This document shows, one piece after another, positions 52,526 to 61,848 of a stretch of DNA of 64,000 nucleotides. Source of the DNA: Streptomyces zagrosensis (GTDB lineage Bacteria > Actinomycetota > Actinomycetes > Streptomycetales > Streptomycetaceae); assembly GCF_014203645.1 (NCBI RefSeq), contig NZ_JACHJL010000016.1, forward strand, positions 1-64,000, written 5' to 3'. A model generated the notes under the pieces. The model was not told the DNA's origin and did no database searches. It worked only from the letters and a program-made list of their open reading frames with translations. Position 1 is the stretch's first letter; every line of letters begins with the position of its first letter. The position numbers and the translations under genes are program-made.

Positions 52526-53683
52526 ATGGCGTTGCACAAGGCAGGACCGAAGCGGCGGCATACGTCGGAGCCGGCCAGGCCGGAGTACGACGCGCCGCAG
52601 CGGGGCGCCTCCGTGGCCGGGAGCCCCGGGGGCGGGGCGGAAGGCGCGCCCCCGGCGGCTCGCGAGCGGGCGCAGCCTGCGCAGGAGGACGGGCAAGGGG
52701 CCCAGCGGCGGGGTGAGGAACCCGCACAGCAGGGCGGCCAACCGGCGGGGGAGCGGCACGGGCAGCAGCCCGCAACGGCGCCGACCAAGTTGCCCAAACG
52801 GTCCTGGGGCGCGGTGTTCAAGCGCACGGTGCGGGAGTTCAAGGACGACAACCTCAGCGACTGGGCCGCGGCCCTGACGTACTACGGCATACTGTCGATC
52901 TTCCCGGCCATGATCGCTCTGCTGTCGATCGTGGGGCTGCTAGGCACCTCGCAGGTCAACTCGCTGATCGACAATGTGCGCGACCTCGCGCCTGGCGCCG
53001 TCCAGGACACCCTCGTCAGCATGCTGGAGCAGATGCGGGACAACCAGGGCAAGGCGGGGATCGCGCTTGCCATCGGTGTCCTGGTCGCCCTGTGGTCGGC
53101 CTCGGGCTACATCGCCGCATTCATGCGTGCGTCGAACGCCGTGTACGACATCGGCGAGGGGCGCCCCGTATGGAAGACGCTGCCCACCCGCTTCGCCATC
53201 ACCCTTGTCGTGGTCGTGCTGCTCGCGGCCCTGGCGGTCGGCGTGGTGTTCACCGGCACGCTGGCCAAGAAGGCCGGTGATGTCATCGGCGTGGGCGGCA
53301 CGGCCATCACGGTGTGGAACATCGCCAAGTGGCCCGTGATGCTGCTGCTGTTCAGCGTGATCGTCGCCCTGCTGTACTGGGCGGCCCCCAACGTCAAGCG
53401 CAGCTTGCGCTGGGTCAGCCCCGGCAGTGTCCTGGCGATCATCATCTGGATCGTCGCGTCCGCCGCCTTCGCGGTGTACGTGGCCAACTTCGGCAGCTAC
53501 AACAAGACGTACGGAAGCCTCGCGGCGATCGTCATCTTCCTGGTGTGGCTGTGGATCTCCAACCTCGCGATCCTGTTGGGCCTGGAATTCAACGCGGAAC
53601 TGGAACGCAGCCGAGCCATCCAAAACGGCCATCCGCCCACCGAGGAGCCCTACGTCGAACCACGCGACACCCGCAAGCTCTGA
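52526..53683 (+). CDS. YihY/BrkB-family membrane protein
   Basis: A 385-aa protein from ATG 52526. An ~85-residue disordered Gly/Gln/Pro-rich N-terminus precedes WGAVFKRTVREFKDDNLSDW and six membrane segments with family motifs AALTYYGILSIFPAMIALLS, LWSASGYIAAFMRASNAVYD and WLWISNLAILLGLEFNAELE. The family was once misnamed RNase BN; the role is thought to be in the envelope or transport. It is the last gene of the four-gene cluster. Confidence 0.9.
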   Translation: MALHKAGPKRRHTSEPARPEYDAPQRGASVAGSPGGGAEGAPPAARERAQPAQEDGQGAQRRGEEPAQQGGQPAGERHGQQPATAPTKLPKRSWGAVFKRTVREFKDDNLSDWAAALTYYGILSIFPAMIALLSIVGLLGTSQVNSLIDNVRDLAPGAVQDTLVSMLEQMRDNQGKAGIALAIGVLVALWSASGYIAAFMRASNAVYDIGEGRPVWKTLPTRFAITLVVVVLLAALAVGVVFTGTLAKKAGDVIGVGGTAITVWNIAKWPVMLLLFSVIVALLYWAAPNVKRSLRWVSPGSVLAIIIWIVASAAFAVYVANFGSYNKTYGSLAAIVIFLVWLWISNLAILLGLEFNAELERSRAIQNGHPPTEEPYVEPRDTRKL

Positions 53684-53749
53684 CCTGCGTAGGCGTTGGA
53701 CGCCGCCACTGCCAACTGCGGCTCCCGGCCGGTGAGGTGAAGTATCCCC

Positions 53750-53781
53750 GTGCGTGGCACCGTCAGGCCGGTGTCACGCAC
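53750..53781. terminator. Stem-loop after the YihY gene
   Basis: GTGCGTGGCACCG and CGGTGTCACGCAC form a 13-bp stem with one G-U pair and a TCAGGC loop, 66 bp after the YihY stop. Confidence 0.7.
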
Positions 53782-53924
53782 CGGCCGGGCCCGCCACATG
53801 CGCCGCTCGCCGGGGGCCGCGCGGCAGATCACAGCGGTGCGGCCGGTCGAAGCCGGACATCCGGGTGTGGCCGTGCGCCGTGACGAGGCCACACCCGGTC
53901 CGGGCCGCACGTCAGGATGGGACC

Positions 53925-54350
53925 ATGAGCGCATCGTTTTCCACCCGGGTACTCGACATCACCACCGGCTCCCAGGAGACGGTCACTGATCTGACGTCTG
54001 AGTGCGCCGACTTCCTCCGGCAAGCAGCCGCCCACCGCGACGGCCTGCTGAACATCTTCGTCCCACACGCGACGGCCGGCGTGGCCATCTTGGAGACCGG
54101 CGCGGGCAGCGACGAGGACCTGTTGACCATCCTGCGCGACCTCCTCCCGGCCGACAACCGCTGGCGCCACCGCCACGGCACCCCTGGCCACGGCCGCGAC
54201 CACGTGCTCCCTGCCCTGGTGGCACCCCACGCGACGTTGCCGGTCGTGGGCGGTGAACTGGCGCTGGGAACGTGGCAGTCGGTGTGTTTGGTGGATACGA
54301 ACGTTGATAACGCCAACCGTCAGGTGCGGCTGAGCTTCCTGGGTGGGTGA
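53925..54350 (+). CDS. YjbQ/UPF0047 family protein
   Basis: A 141-aa protein from ATG 53925. Family motifs are HATAGVAILETGAG, RHGTPGHGRDHVLPALVAP and the C-terminal LGTWQSVCLVDTNVDNANRQ. YjbQ proteins have weak thiamine-phosphate synthase activity in some species; the true role is unsettled. Conserved His residues suggest a metal site. It appears to be a single gene. Confidence 0.92.
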   Translation: MSASFSTRVLDITTGSQETVTDLTSECADFLRQAAAHRDGLLNIFVPHATAGVAILETGAGSDEDLLTILRDLLPADNRWRHRHGTPGHGRDHVLPALVAPHATLPVVGGELALGTWQSVCLVDTNVDNANRQVRLSFLGG

Positions 54351-54820
54351 GTCGCTTCGGTGGAACTGCGGGGACAACGCCTGCCTGATCGTGCAAGCGC
54401 CCCACCACAGCGGGCAGCATGGCGAGCGGAGTCTCCTTCCCCGCTGCACTTTCCTGCCTGGCCGTAACACGAGTTCTCGTACCGGGAAGCTGGGACTCAC
54501 CGTCTGGAGCGCGCCGGCCTCGTCTCAACGCGGCCCCGCGCCCACCAGCGCGTGGATCACACCGACAGCGTCCAAGCCCTGGCGGCGACGAACGGCGGCG
54601 TGTGTCTCCCACTTCTGGGGGTCATCTCGTCCATGACGGCCATGTGGCACCGCCATGCGACCCGCCACAGACCGGCCCCCTCGGACCCCCGGCAGGGACC
54701 ATCGGCCCATGGGGCTGGCGGTGGGGCGGCAGGAGGCTGGTGCCGAGGGGCAGCAGGCGTGGGCAGTGGGCCCGCGAACCGCTCGGGCTCCTCGTGCCGG
54801 TCTCGATGATGGAGGACACC
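54351..54820. other. 470-bp gap upstream of adhE
   Basis: The adhE reading frame is open back to 54419, but without a ribosome site or family similarity. The region presumably contains the adhE promoter. I searched for Rex-like (TTGTGA..TCACAA) and DosR-like boxes and saw none that convinced me. Confidence 0.35.
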
Positions 54821-57487
54821 ATGACGCAGTCGGAAGCCACGTCTCGCAGGGGCGGCGCAGGGCCCGACGGTGTCGGAGGGCCCTCCGACACCGTCATCGC
54901 CATAGACGGCTTGGTGGCTCAGGCGACGAAGGCCCTGGCTGACTTCGAGTCCCTGACCCAGGAGCAGGTGGACCACATCGTGGCCAAGGCTTCGGTGGCC
55001 GCGCTCGACCGGCACACGGACCTGGCCCGGCTGGCCGTGGAGGAGACCGGTCGCGGGGTGTTCGAGGACAAGGCGGTGAAGAACATGTTCGCCTGCGAGC
55101 ACGTGACGCACAGCATGGCGCAGACGAAGACCGTTGGAGTCATCGCCCGTGACGACATCGACGGTGTGGTGCAGATCGCCGAGCCCGTCGGCGTGGTGTG
55201 CGCGGTCACCCCGGTCACCAACCCGACGTCCACGACCGTCTTCAAGGCGCTGCTGGGCCTCAAGACCCGCAACCCGGTGGTCTTCGCCTTCCACCCCTCC
55301 GCCCAGCGGTGCAGCGCCGAGGCCGCGCGGATCATCCGTGACGCGGCGGTGGCGGCCGGCGCCCCCAAGCACTGCGTTCAGTGGATCGAGGAACCCTCCA
55401 TCGAGGCGACGGGCCTGCTGATGCGTCATGCGGGCGTCGCGTTGATTCTCGCTACCGGCGGCAACGGCATGGTCAAGGCGGCCTATTCGGCGGGCAAGCC
55501 GGCGGTTGGTGTTGGCGCCGGCAACGTACCCGCCTATATGCACCGCAGCGCGGACCTGCGCAGGGCCGTCAACGACCTAGTGCTGTCCAAGTCCTTCGAC
55601 AACGGCATGATCTGCGCGTCGGAGCAGGCGGTCATCCTCGACCACAGCGTGTACGACGCGGCCCTGGCGGAGTTCCGCACGCTACATGCCCACGTCGCGG
55701 CGCCCGAGGAGAAGCGGAAGTTGGAGGCGTACCTCTTCCCGGCCCCGGGGGCGGGGCAGGAGCCCAAGGTCAATGCCGAGGCCGTCGGGCAGAGTGCGGC
55801 GTGGATCGCCGAGCGGGCCGGCTTCGCCGTCCCCCGTGACACCTCCTTGCTGCTCGTCGAAGCGGACAGTGTGGGGCCGCAGGAGCCGCTCACGCGGGAG
55901 AAGTTGTGCCCGGTCCTGGCCGTGCTGCGCGCGGGCACCACCGACCAGGGGTTCCAGCGGGCGGCCGAGATGGTGGCCTTCCACGGCCAGGGGCACAGCG
56001 CTGTCATCCACACCGGGGACCCGAGCCTCGCCGAGGAGTACGGGCGTCGGATGAAGACGGTGCGCGTCATCGTGAACGCACCCTCCTCGCAGGGCGCTAT
56101 CGGCGGCATCTACAACCGCCTGCTGCCGTCGTTGACGCTGGGCTGTGGCTCTTGGGGCAGCACGTCGGTGTCTGACAACGTCTCCACCGCCCAACTGTTG
56201 AACATCAAGCGCGTGACGACCCGCAGGAACAACATGCAGTGGTTCAAGGTCCCCCCGAAGATCTACTTCGAGCCCCACTCGATCCGATACCTGACCGCTA
56301 TGCCGGACGTCCACCGCGTCACCATCGTGACCGACGCAACCATGACCCGCCTGGGGTACGTGGACCGTGTCAACCGCGTCCTGCAACGCCGTGACCAGCC
56401 GGTGACCGTGCAGGTCCTCGACGACGTGCAGCCGGAGCCGAGCATCGACTCGGTCCAGCGCGGGGCCGCGATGATGCGGGACTTCCGCCCCGACACGATC
56501 ATCGCCCTGGGTGGGGGCTCGCCGATGGACGCGGCCAAGGTGATGTGGCTGCTGTACGAGCAGCCGGACATCGACTTCTCCGACATGCGGCAGAAGTTCT
56601 CCGATATCCGCAAGCGCGCCTTCCGTTTCCCGGCGCTGGGTGAGCGCGCCCGGCTGGTGTGCGTGCCGACCACCTCGGGCACCGGGGCCGAGGTCACGCC
56701 GTTCGCGGTGATCTCCGACCCGGCCACGGGCAAGAAGTACCCGTTGGCCGACTACGCGCTGACGCCGAGCGTGGCCATCATCGACCCGTTGCTGACGGCG
56801 GAACTGCCCCCGGCGCTCGCCGCCGACAGCGGGTTCGACGCCCTGACCCACGCCACCGAGGCGTACGTGTCGGTCTACGCCAACGACTACACCGACGGCC
56901 TGGCCCTGCACGCCATCAAGCTGATCTTCGAGAACCTGACCGCGGCCGTGCACCAACGGGACACTCGGCCCGAGGCCCGCGAGAAGATGCACAACGCGGG
57001 AACCATCGCGGGCATGGCCTTCGGCAACGCCTTCCTCGGCATCGTGCACGCCATGTCGCACACTCTGGGAGCCACCTTCCACATCGCCCACGGGCGCACC
57101 AACGCGATCCTGTTGCCGCACGTCATCCGCTACAACGGCACGATTCCGGCCAAGCTGTCCGGTTGGCCGAAGTACGAGAGCTACCGGGGGCCCGAGCGCT
57201 TTCAGGACATCGCACGTGCCCTCGGACTCCAGGCCGCGACGCCCGCCGAGGGCGTCGAGTCCTACGCCGTCGCCATCGAGCGCCTGCGGGATGCGGTAGG
57301 CATCGAACCGTCCTTCCGCGCCGCGGGCGTTGATGAGTCCGCCTTCGTCAGCGCCCTGCCCCAGCAGGCCCTGGCCGCCTATGAGGACCAGTGCGCCCCC
57401 GCCAACCCACGCATGCCCATGCTCGACGACATGCAGGCCCTCATGCTCGCCGCCTATGACGCCGCACCAGGCCAGCCGTCCACATAG
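54821..57487 (+). CDS. adhE: Bifunctional acetaldehyde-CoA / alcohol dehydrogenase
   Basis: ATG 54821 with GGAGG 5-6 bases upstream gives 888 aa, the family length. The N-terminal CoA-acylating aldehyde dehydrogenase (~30-450) has SFDNGMICASEQAVI with catalytic Cys. The C-terminal iron-dependent alcohol dehydrogenase (~465-880) has GGGSPMDAAKVMWLL, TTSGTGAEVTPFAV and the iron ligands in DALTHATEAY, HAMSHTLGATFHIAHGR. It converts acetyl-CoA to ethanol, regenerating NAD+ when oxygen is scarce. This is rare in an obligate aerobe and fits the dormancy cluster downstream. A 30-bp palindrome lies in codons 16-25. Confidence 0.95.
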   Translation: MTQSEATSRRGGAGPDGVGGPSDTVIAIDGLVAQATKALADFESLTQEQVDHIVAKASVAALDRHTDLARLAVEETGRGVFEDKAVKNMFACEHVTHSMAQTKTVGVIARDDIDGVVQIAEPVGVVCAVTPVTNPTSTTVFKALLGLKTRNPVVFAFHPSAQRCSAEAARIIRDAAVAAGAPKHCVQWIEEPSIEATGLLMRHAGVALILATGGNGMVKAAYSAGKPAVGVGAGNVPAYMHRSADLRRAVNDLVLSKSFDNGMICASEQAVILDHSVYDAALAEFRTLHAHVAAPEEKRKLEAYLFPAPGAGQEPKVNAEAVGQSAAWIAERAGFAVPRDTSLLLVEADSVGPQEPLTREKLCPVLAVLRAGTTDQGFQRAAEMVAFHGQGHSAVIHTGDPSLAEEYGRRMKTVRVIVNAPSSQGAIGGIYNRLLPSLTLGCGSWGSTSVSDNVSTAQLLNIKRVTTRRNNMQWFKVPPKIYFEPHSIRYLTAMPDVHRVTIVTDATMTRLGYVDRVNRVLQRRDQPVTVQVLDDVQPEPSIDSVQRGAAMMRDFRPDTIIALGGGSPMDAAKVMWLLYEQPDIDFSDMRQKFSDIRKRAFRFPALGERARLVCVPTTSGTGAEVTPFAVISDPATGKKYPLADYALTPSVAIIDPLLTAELPPALAADSGFDALTHATEAYVSVYANDYTDGLALHAIKLIFENLTAAVHQRDTRPEAREKMHNAGTIAGMAFGNAFLGIVHAMSHTLGATFHIAHGRTNAILLPHVIRYNGTIPAKLSGWPKYESYRGPERFQDIARALGLQAATPAEGVESYAVAIERLRDAVGIEPSFRAAGVDESAFVSALPQQALAAYEDQCAPANPRMPMLDDMQALMLAAYDAAPGQPST
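54866..54895. repeat. 30-bp perfect palindrome inside the 5' end of adhE
   Basis: GACGGTGTCGGAGGG is followed immediately by its exact complement CCCTCCGACACCGTC. It starts 45 bases after the adhE ATG, and in RNA forms a very stable hairpin. It encodes part of the non-conserved N-terminal extension. Confidence 0.9.
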
Positions 57488-57519
57488 CCCGGCACGGAGG
57501 CGGCCGTCCTTCCGCCCAG

Positions 57520-57555
57520 GTTGGGGGCGGTGTTCACCAGAACGCCGCCCCCAAC
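57520..57555. terminator. 16-bp stem-loop after adhE
   Basis: GTTGGGGGCGGTGTTC and GAACGCCGCCCCCAAC pair with one G-U, with an ACCA loop, 32 bp after the adhE stop. Confidence 0.85.
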
Positions 57556-57669
57556 ACGCGTGTGTCTCACCGCGGTATCCAGCCCCTGCGCTGCGCTCGG
57601 CGACTGGCGCTCAGCCGCGCACCGTACCGTGAGCGCGTACGGGGTCGAGCACCGACGAAGGAGAAGCCG

Positions 57670-59382
57670 GTGAGCGAGGGGCTATCGCACATGCCGCAGA
57701 TGCGGCTGGACGAACTGTTGGAGGAGTTGCAGGCACGTATCAATACGGTGCGCGGCACCCGGGACCGGGTGCACAGCCTGCTGGAGGCCGTGGTCTCGGT
57801 GGGCCGGGAGCTGGACCTGACGCAGGTGCTGCGACGCATCGTGGAGGCCGCGGCGCTGCTCGTCGATGCCCAGTACGCAGCCCTCGGGGTGATCGGACCC
57901 GACGGCCGGACCCTGTCGCAGTTCCTGACCGTCGGGCTGACCGAGCCGGAGATCGCTGAGATCGGTCCGTTGCCCGCCGGGCACGGACTGTTGGGCGAAC
58001 TCATCCACAACCCCGAGTCGTTGCGGCTCACCGACTTGTCCCAACACGTCTCCTCGTACGGCTTCCCCGCCCACCATCCCCCGATGCGCACCTTCCTCGG
58101 GGTGCCGATCCGCATTCGGGACGAGGTGTTCGGCAACCTCTACCTGACGGACAAGCGCGGCGGCGCGTCCTTCGACGCCGAGGACGAGACCGTGATCTCC
58201 ACCCTGTCGGTGGCGGCCGGCGTCGCGATCGACAACGCCCGGCTCTATGAGGGAGCGCAGCGGCAGCAACGGTGGCTCCAGACCAACACGGAGATCACCA
58301 GCAGCCTGCTGTCGGGCAGTAGCCGGGTGGAGGTGCTGGGGCTGATCGGGCACCGGGCCCGGGAGATCACCAACGCCGAGTTGGCGGACGTGTGCGTTCC
58401 GGTCACCGGCACGGACGAGCTCGTCGTGGAGCTGGCCAGCGGCGCGGACAGCGACGTGCGCCGGGGGCTGGTGATGTCGGTGGAGGGAACGCTGTCGGGC
58501 GCTGCCTACCAGTCGGGTACGCCGGTGACCTCGTCCAGCATCGCAACCGACGAGCGCTTCACGGCCGGCCCGCGACGGTTCGACGGGCTGGGGCCCGCAG
58601 TCGCCGTGCCGCTGGGGTCCACGGCGGGGAAGAGACGAGGTGTGCTCCTGTTGGCCCGTGCCACCGGCGAGCCGGTCTTCACCGACGACGAGCTCCGCCC
58701 CCTTCTCGGCTTCGCCGATCAGGCCGCCCTGGCCCTGGAACTGGCCGAGCACCGGCGGGACGCCGAGCAGCTCACCTTGCTCGAAGACCGTGACCGGATC
58801 GCCCGCGATCTGCACGACCTGGCGATCCAACGGCTGTTCGCGACGGGCATGACGCTCCAGAGCGCCGGGCGGTTCATCCAGCACACCGGAGCCGCCGATC
58901 GGGTGGCACGGGCCGTGGACGACCTGGACGAGACCATCAAGATCATTCGTTCGACGATCTTCGCTCTGCGGGCACGCGACGACGCGGACGCGCCGACGCT
59001 GCGGGCGCGGGTGGCCCGAGCGGTGGGCGAGGCGGCGAGTTCGTTGGGGTTCCCGCCGCGGCTCAGCATGGAGGGGCTGCTGGACACCGACGTGCCCGCG
59101 GAGCTGGCCGACCACGTCATGGCGGTCCTCAACGAGGCCCTGAGCAATGCCGCCCGGCATGCGCGGGCGACGCGCCTGGAGGTGGCCCTCCAGGCCACCG
59201 GCAAGGAGGTGGTGTTGGCGGTGACCGACAACGGTGTGGGTATTCCGAGCGACGGCCGGCGCAGCGGTCTGGAGAACCTCGCCGAGCGGGCACGCGGCGC
59301 GGGCGGGACCTTCGAGGCGCTCGCGCCGCCGGAGGGCGGCAGCCAACTGGTGTGGCGGGCCCCGCTGCGTGAAGAGGAGTAG
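57670..59382 (+). CDS. DevS/DosT-like GAF-GAF sensor histidine kinase
   Basis: GTG 57670 with AAGGAG 7 bases upstream gives 570 aa. GAF1 (~55-200) has YAALGVIGPDGRTLSQF, GFPAHHPPMRTFLGVPIRIR and GNLYLTDKRGG, closely like mycobacterial DevS, where this domain binds haem to sense O2, NO and CO. GAF2 is ~220-370. HisKA_3 has the phospho-His in DRIARDLHDLAIQRLFA, and the HATPase has NEALSNAARHA and VTDNGVGIP. The HHPP segment corresponds to the haem-site region (family knowledge). The likely partner is the response regulator at 60713. Confidence 0.93.
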   Translation: MSEGLSHMPQMRLDELLEELQARINTVRGTRDRVHSLLEAVVSVGRELDLTQVLRRIVEAAALLVDAQYAALGVIGPDGRTLSQFLTVGLTEPEIAEIGPLPAGHGLLGELIHNPESLRLTDLSQHVSSYGFPAHHPPMRTFLGVPIRIRDEVFGNLYLTDKRGGASFDAEDETVISTLSVAAGVAIDNARLYEGAQRQQRWLQTNTEITSSLLSGSSRVEVLGLIGHRAREITNAELADVCVPVTGTDELVVELASGADSDVRRGLVMSVEGTLSGAAYQSGTPVTSSSIATDERFTAGPRRFDGLGPAVAVPLGSTAGKRRGVLLLARATGEPVFTDDELRPLLGFADQAALALELAEHRRDAEQLTLLEDRDRIARDLHDLAIQRLFATGMTLQSAGRFIQHTGAADRVARAVDDLDETIKIIRSTIFALRARDDADAPTLRARVARAVGEAASSLGFPPRLSMEGLLDTDVPAELADHVMAVLNEALSNAARHARATRLEVALQATGKEVVLAVTDNGVGIPSDGRRSGLENLAERARGAGGTFEALAPPEGGSQLVWRAPLREEE

Positions 59383-59399
59383 CCGGGGACGGGCCTGGC

Positions 59400-59894
59400 T
59401 CAGGGTATTCCGGCGTTGGGAACCTGCGAGGCGTCAGCCGCCAGCAGCCTGAAGCCGGTGATGAGATCGGGCCGGATGCGCACCGCGTACGGCATGGGCT
59501 CCGGCGCCCAGGGGTGGAGCACCCGGAGGTAGTGGGCCAACTCTTCCTCGTCGGTGACGAGGGTGGCGTATCCGGTGACGATGACGCTCCAGCCCAGGTG
59601 CGTGACCGGATCGATGGTGTCGGTCTCGTAGGCGACCATCACATCGGGTGCGCCGGGAGGGGCCGTCACCGCGGACAGCGTCGCGCCGGGGTGGGTGCGG
59701 ATGATGACGTTGTCGCCGTCCACCAGGTGGTTGACCGGCCGCACGGCGGGCAGGGCGTGCTGGGTGAAGACGATGCGGCCCACGGAAACGGAGCCGAGCA
59801 GCCGAAGCGCCTCGCCCCGCTCCACGGCTGCCATGCGCCGTGCCAACGGGTGCCGGGGCCCCGTCAGGGTTTGCTGCTGGGCGTGCTCGCTCAT
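59400..59894 (-). CDS. Pyridoxamine 5'-phosphate oxidase-like FMN-binding protein
   Basis: A 164-aa split-barrel flavoprotein from ATG 59894. Motifs are LLGSVSVGRIVFTQHALPAV, RPVNHLVDGDNVIIRTHPG and GWSVIVTGYATLV. It is the type often found in DosR regulons of actinobacteria (Rv3131-like neighbourhood), and probably binds FMN or F420. It is convergent with the sensor kinase gene, only 17 bp apart. Substrate unknown. Confidence 0.88.
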   Translation of the reverse strand: MSEHAQQQTLTGPRHPLARRMAAVERGEALRLLGSVSVGRIVFTQHALPAVRPVNHLVDGDNVIIRTHPGATLSAVTAPPGAPDVMVAYETDTIDPVTHLGWSVIVTGYATLVTDEEELAHYLRVLHPWAPEPMPYAVRIRPDLITGFRLLAADASQVPNAGIP

Positions 59895-60037
59895 GTCGCC
59901 TGCCTCTCGCCCGGCCCGGCTGCGGCCGGCCATCACTGCTACGTCCAGCATCGGTGTCGGTCAGCGCTCGGGACGAGGGCCGGATGGGCCCTGTTTGTCC
60001 CGCGGTCTGGGGCCGGACGCCCTCGTGCCGTACCGGC

Positions 60038-60367
60038 CTACTGGAAGTGGCAGGTGACGATGCGGTCGAGGCCCAGGGTGCGGAAGACGCGCGCTGGCCC
60101 CGGAGTGATGGCCCGCAGACCGAGACATGTGCCCACGGACTCGCACCGCCGGTGCAGGCGCACGAACAGCGCGACCCCGGAGCTGTCGCAGAAGGGAACG
60201 CCCGACAGGTCGAGCGTGACCTCTTCTTCTTCGCCGCGCAGCACCAACGTCGTCAGGACGGGTTCGATGCGGGTGACGGTGTGCAGGTCGAGCTCGCCGG
60301 TGAGGCGGACGACGGGAGTGCTCTTGCCGGGCGCTCGGGCCGCCGACACGATCGATGGGGCGGTCAT
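60038..60367 (-). CDS. STAS-domain anti-anti-sigma factor
   Basis: A 109-aa protein from ATG 60367 with GAGGAG about 9 bases upstream. The core is VVRLTGELDLHTVTRIEPVL, then VTLDLSGVPFCDSSGVALFV, where the first Ser of DSSG is the usual phosphorylation site. It would release a sigma factor by binding an anti-sigma kinase. Neither partner is adjacent; the PP2C phosphatase at 16.7 kb is a possible activator. It sits between the sensor kinase and response regulator of the DevRS-like pair. Confidence 0.9.
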   Translation of the reverse strand: MTAPSIVSAARAPGKSTPVVRLTGELDLHTVTRIEPVLTTLVLRGEEEEVTLDLSGVPFCDSSGVALFVRLHRRCESVGTCLGLRAITPGPARVFRTLGLDRIVTCHFQ

Positions 60368-60712
60368 GGGCTTGTCTCCTCGGCAGGGAACGTGTGGCGG
60401 GGCGTGTCGCATCCCCTAAGTAATGCCCCCAGCCCATCAGAGGCAGCACGGGCCCGGGAGGCCCGCCCGCCCCTGGCACGGGGCCGAAGGTCCCTATCAC
60501 GGCGGGATGTTCGGCGGCTTTCGTGCGCCGAAGCTCGGCCACCGGCGCGCCGGGGTCTCGAAGCGGGCGCGCACCGATGTACCCGGTGCGGGCGGGGCGC
60601 GCCGCGGCGCAGACTGTAAAGAGGGCCGACCGGCCCTATGCCGCCCGGCCCTGGCGCGGAATCATGCGGAAGCCCGCTGGTGCGGACCGGTTAGAGCGAT
60701 ACGGAGTGTGTG
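60368..60712. other. 345-bp divergent gap between the STAS gene and the response regulator
   Basis: Promoters in both directions are expected. No ORF is supported. A CCGGCCCTATGCCGCCCGGC stretch near 60632-60651 has some symmetry but no clear operator. Confidence 0.3.
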
Positions 60713-61444
60713 ATGACGGAAAGCACGTCTGGTGGCGACGCGCGGACACCGATCGGTGTCTTCCTGCTCGATGACCACGAGGTGGTACGGCGCGGAGTGC
60801 GGGACCTCCTGGACGCTGAGCCCGACATGACGGTGCTCGGGGAGGCGGGCACCGCCGAGCAGGCCCTGGTGCGCATTCCGGCCCTGCGCCCGCAGGTGGC
60901 CGTGCTGGACGTTCGGCTGCCGGACGGTGACGGCGTCAGCGTCTGCCGTGAACTGCGCTCCCGCATGCCTGACTTGACCTGCTTGATGCTGACCTCCTTC
61001 GACGATGAGGAGGCGCTGCTGGATGCGATCATGGCGGGGGCCTCCGGATACGTCCTGAAGCAGATCAGCGGCACCGACCTGATCAGCGCGGTCCGCACCG
61101 TGGCCGCCGGCCAGTCGATGCTCGATTCCGGGGCGGCCACCCGACTCATGGCGCGGCTGCGGGGCGGGGCCGACGCCGAGAAGCAACAGCAGGGGCTGCC
61201 CGATCTGACCGAGCGCGAGCGTGAGGTCCTGGACCTGGTGGGGGAGGGGCTGACGAACCGGGAGATCGGCAAGCGCCTGTTCCTCGCGGAGAAGACGGTC
61301 AAAAACAACATCTCCCGACTCCTGGCCAAGCTCGGGGTGGAACGCCGGGTACAGGCAGCGGTCATCGCGACCGAGGTCCGGGCCGCTCGCGGGCAGCAGG
61401 CCGGGGGCCGGCCAGTGGAGGAGCGCGGCTCGTACCACCGCTGA
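60713..61444 (+). CDS. NarL/FixJ (DevR-like) response regulator
   Basis: A 243-aa protein from ATG 60713 with GGAG 6 bases upstream. The receiver domain (~14-130) has the acidic pair LLDDHEVVRRG, phospho-acceptor Asp in AVLDVRLPDGDG, and the Lys in GYVLKQISG. The LuxR-type HTH (~160-225) has LTEREREVLDLVGEGLTNRE and LFLAEKTVKNNISRLLAKLG, very like DevR/DosR. It is likely phosphorylated by the DevS-like kinase at 57.7 kb and to activate the dormancy-type genes around it. Confidence 0.95.
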   Translation: MTESTSGGDARTPIGVFLLDDHEVVRRGVRDLLDAEPDMTVLGEAGTAEQALVRIPALRPQVAVLDVRLPDGDGVSVCRELRSRMPDLTCLMLTSFDDEEALLDAIMAGASGYVLKQISGTDLISAVRTVAAGQSMLDSGAATRLMARLRGGADAEKQQQGLPDLTEREREVLDLVGEGLTNREIGKRLFLAEKTVKNNISRLLAKLGVERRVQAAVIATEVRAARGQQAGGRPVEERGSYHR

Positions 61445-61572
61445 GTGGACCGGCCGGGCCGGGCCCTGCGTGTCGCGCGGTGCGCACCGGTCGCGTCTAC
61501 CGCAGTGGCCGCGTGGCGGGGTGGGGCAGGATGCCGAAGCTGGCCCGCCCACCCCGCCGCGTGGTGTGCGGC

Positions 61573-61848
61573 TCACCCGTGCGGCACGACCGCCACGGGG
61601 CACGGCGCGTGGTGCAGTACGGCGTGGGCGACCGAGCCGATGCGCGTGCCGACTGGGGAGCGGCGGGTGCGGCGACCGATCACCACCAGGTCGGCAGTGG
61701 AGGCGGCCGAGAGCAAGGCGCGGCCCGCGCTGCCCAACTCCACGTGCGCGACCACCGGAACGTCGGGATAGCGCTCCCGCCACGGCGCCAGGACCTCGGT
61801 CAGCTCCTTCTCCTCCCACGGCTGTAGCCCCTCGGCCCCGACCACGAA
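61573..61848 (-). pseudogene. C-terminal fragment of a universal stress protein
   Basis: The frame encodes GRRTAEFVVGAEG-like residues, then WEEKELTEVLAPWRERYPDV, GSAGRALLSAASTADLVVIG and the ATP-binding end GTRIGSVAHAVLHHAPCPVA. This is the last ~90 residues of a USP domain, ending at TGA/stop 61573. Upstream in the same frame the sequence is Arg/Gly-rich noise without the N-terminal USP half. It is therefore probably a decayed gene. USPs are typical members of DosR-type regulons. Confidence 0.65.

Noticed and set aside
54419..54820. N-terminal extension of AdhE back to 54419
   Set aside because: It would make the protein 134 residues longer than the family, without a ribosome site; ATG 54821 gives the usual length.
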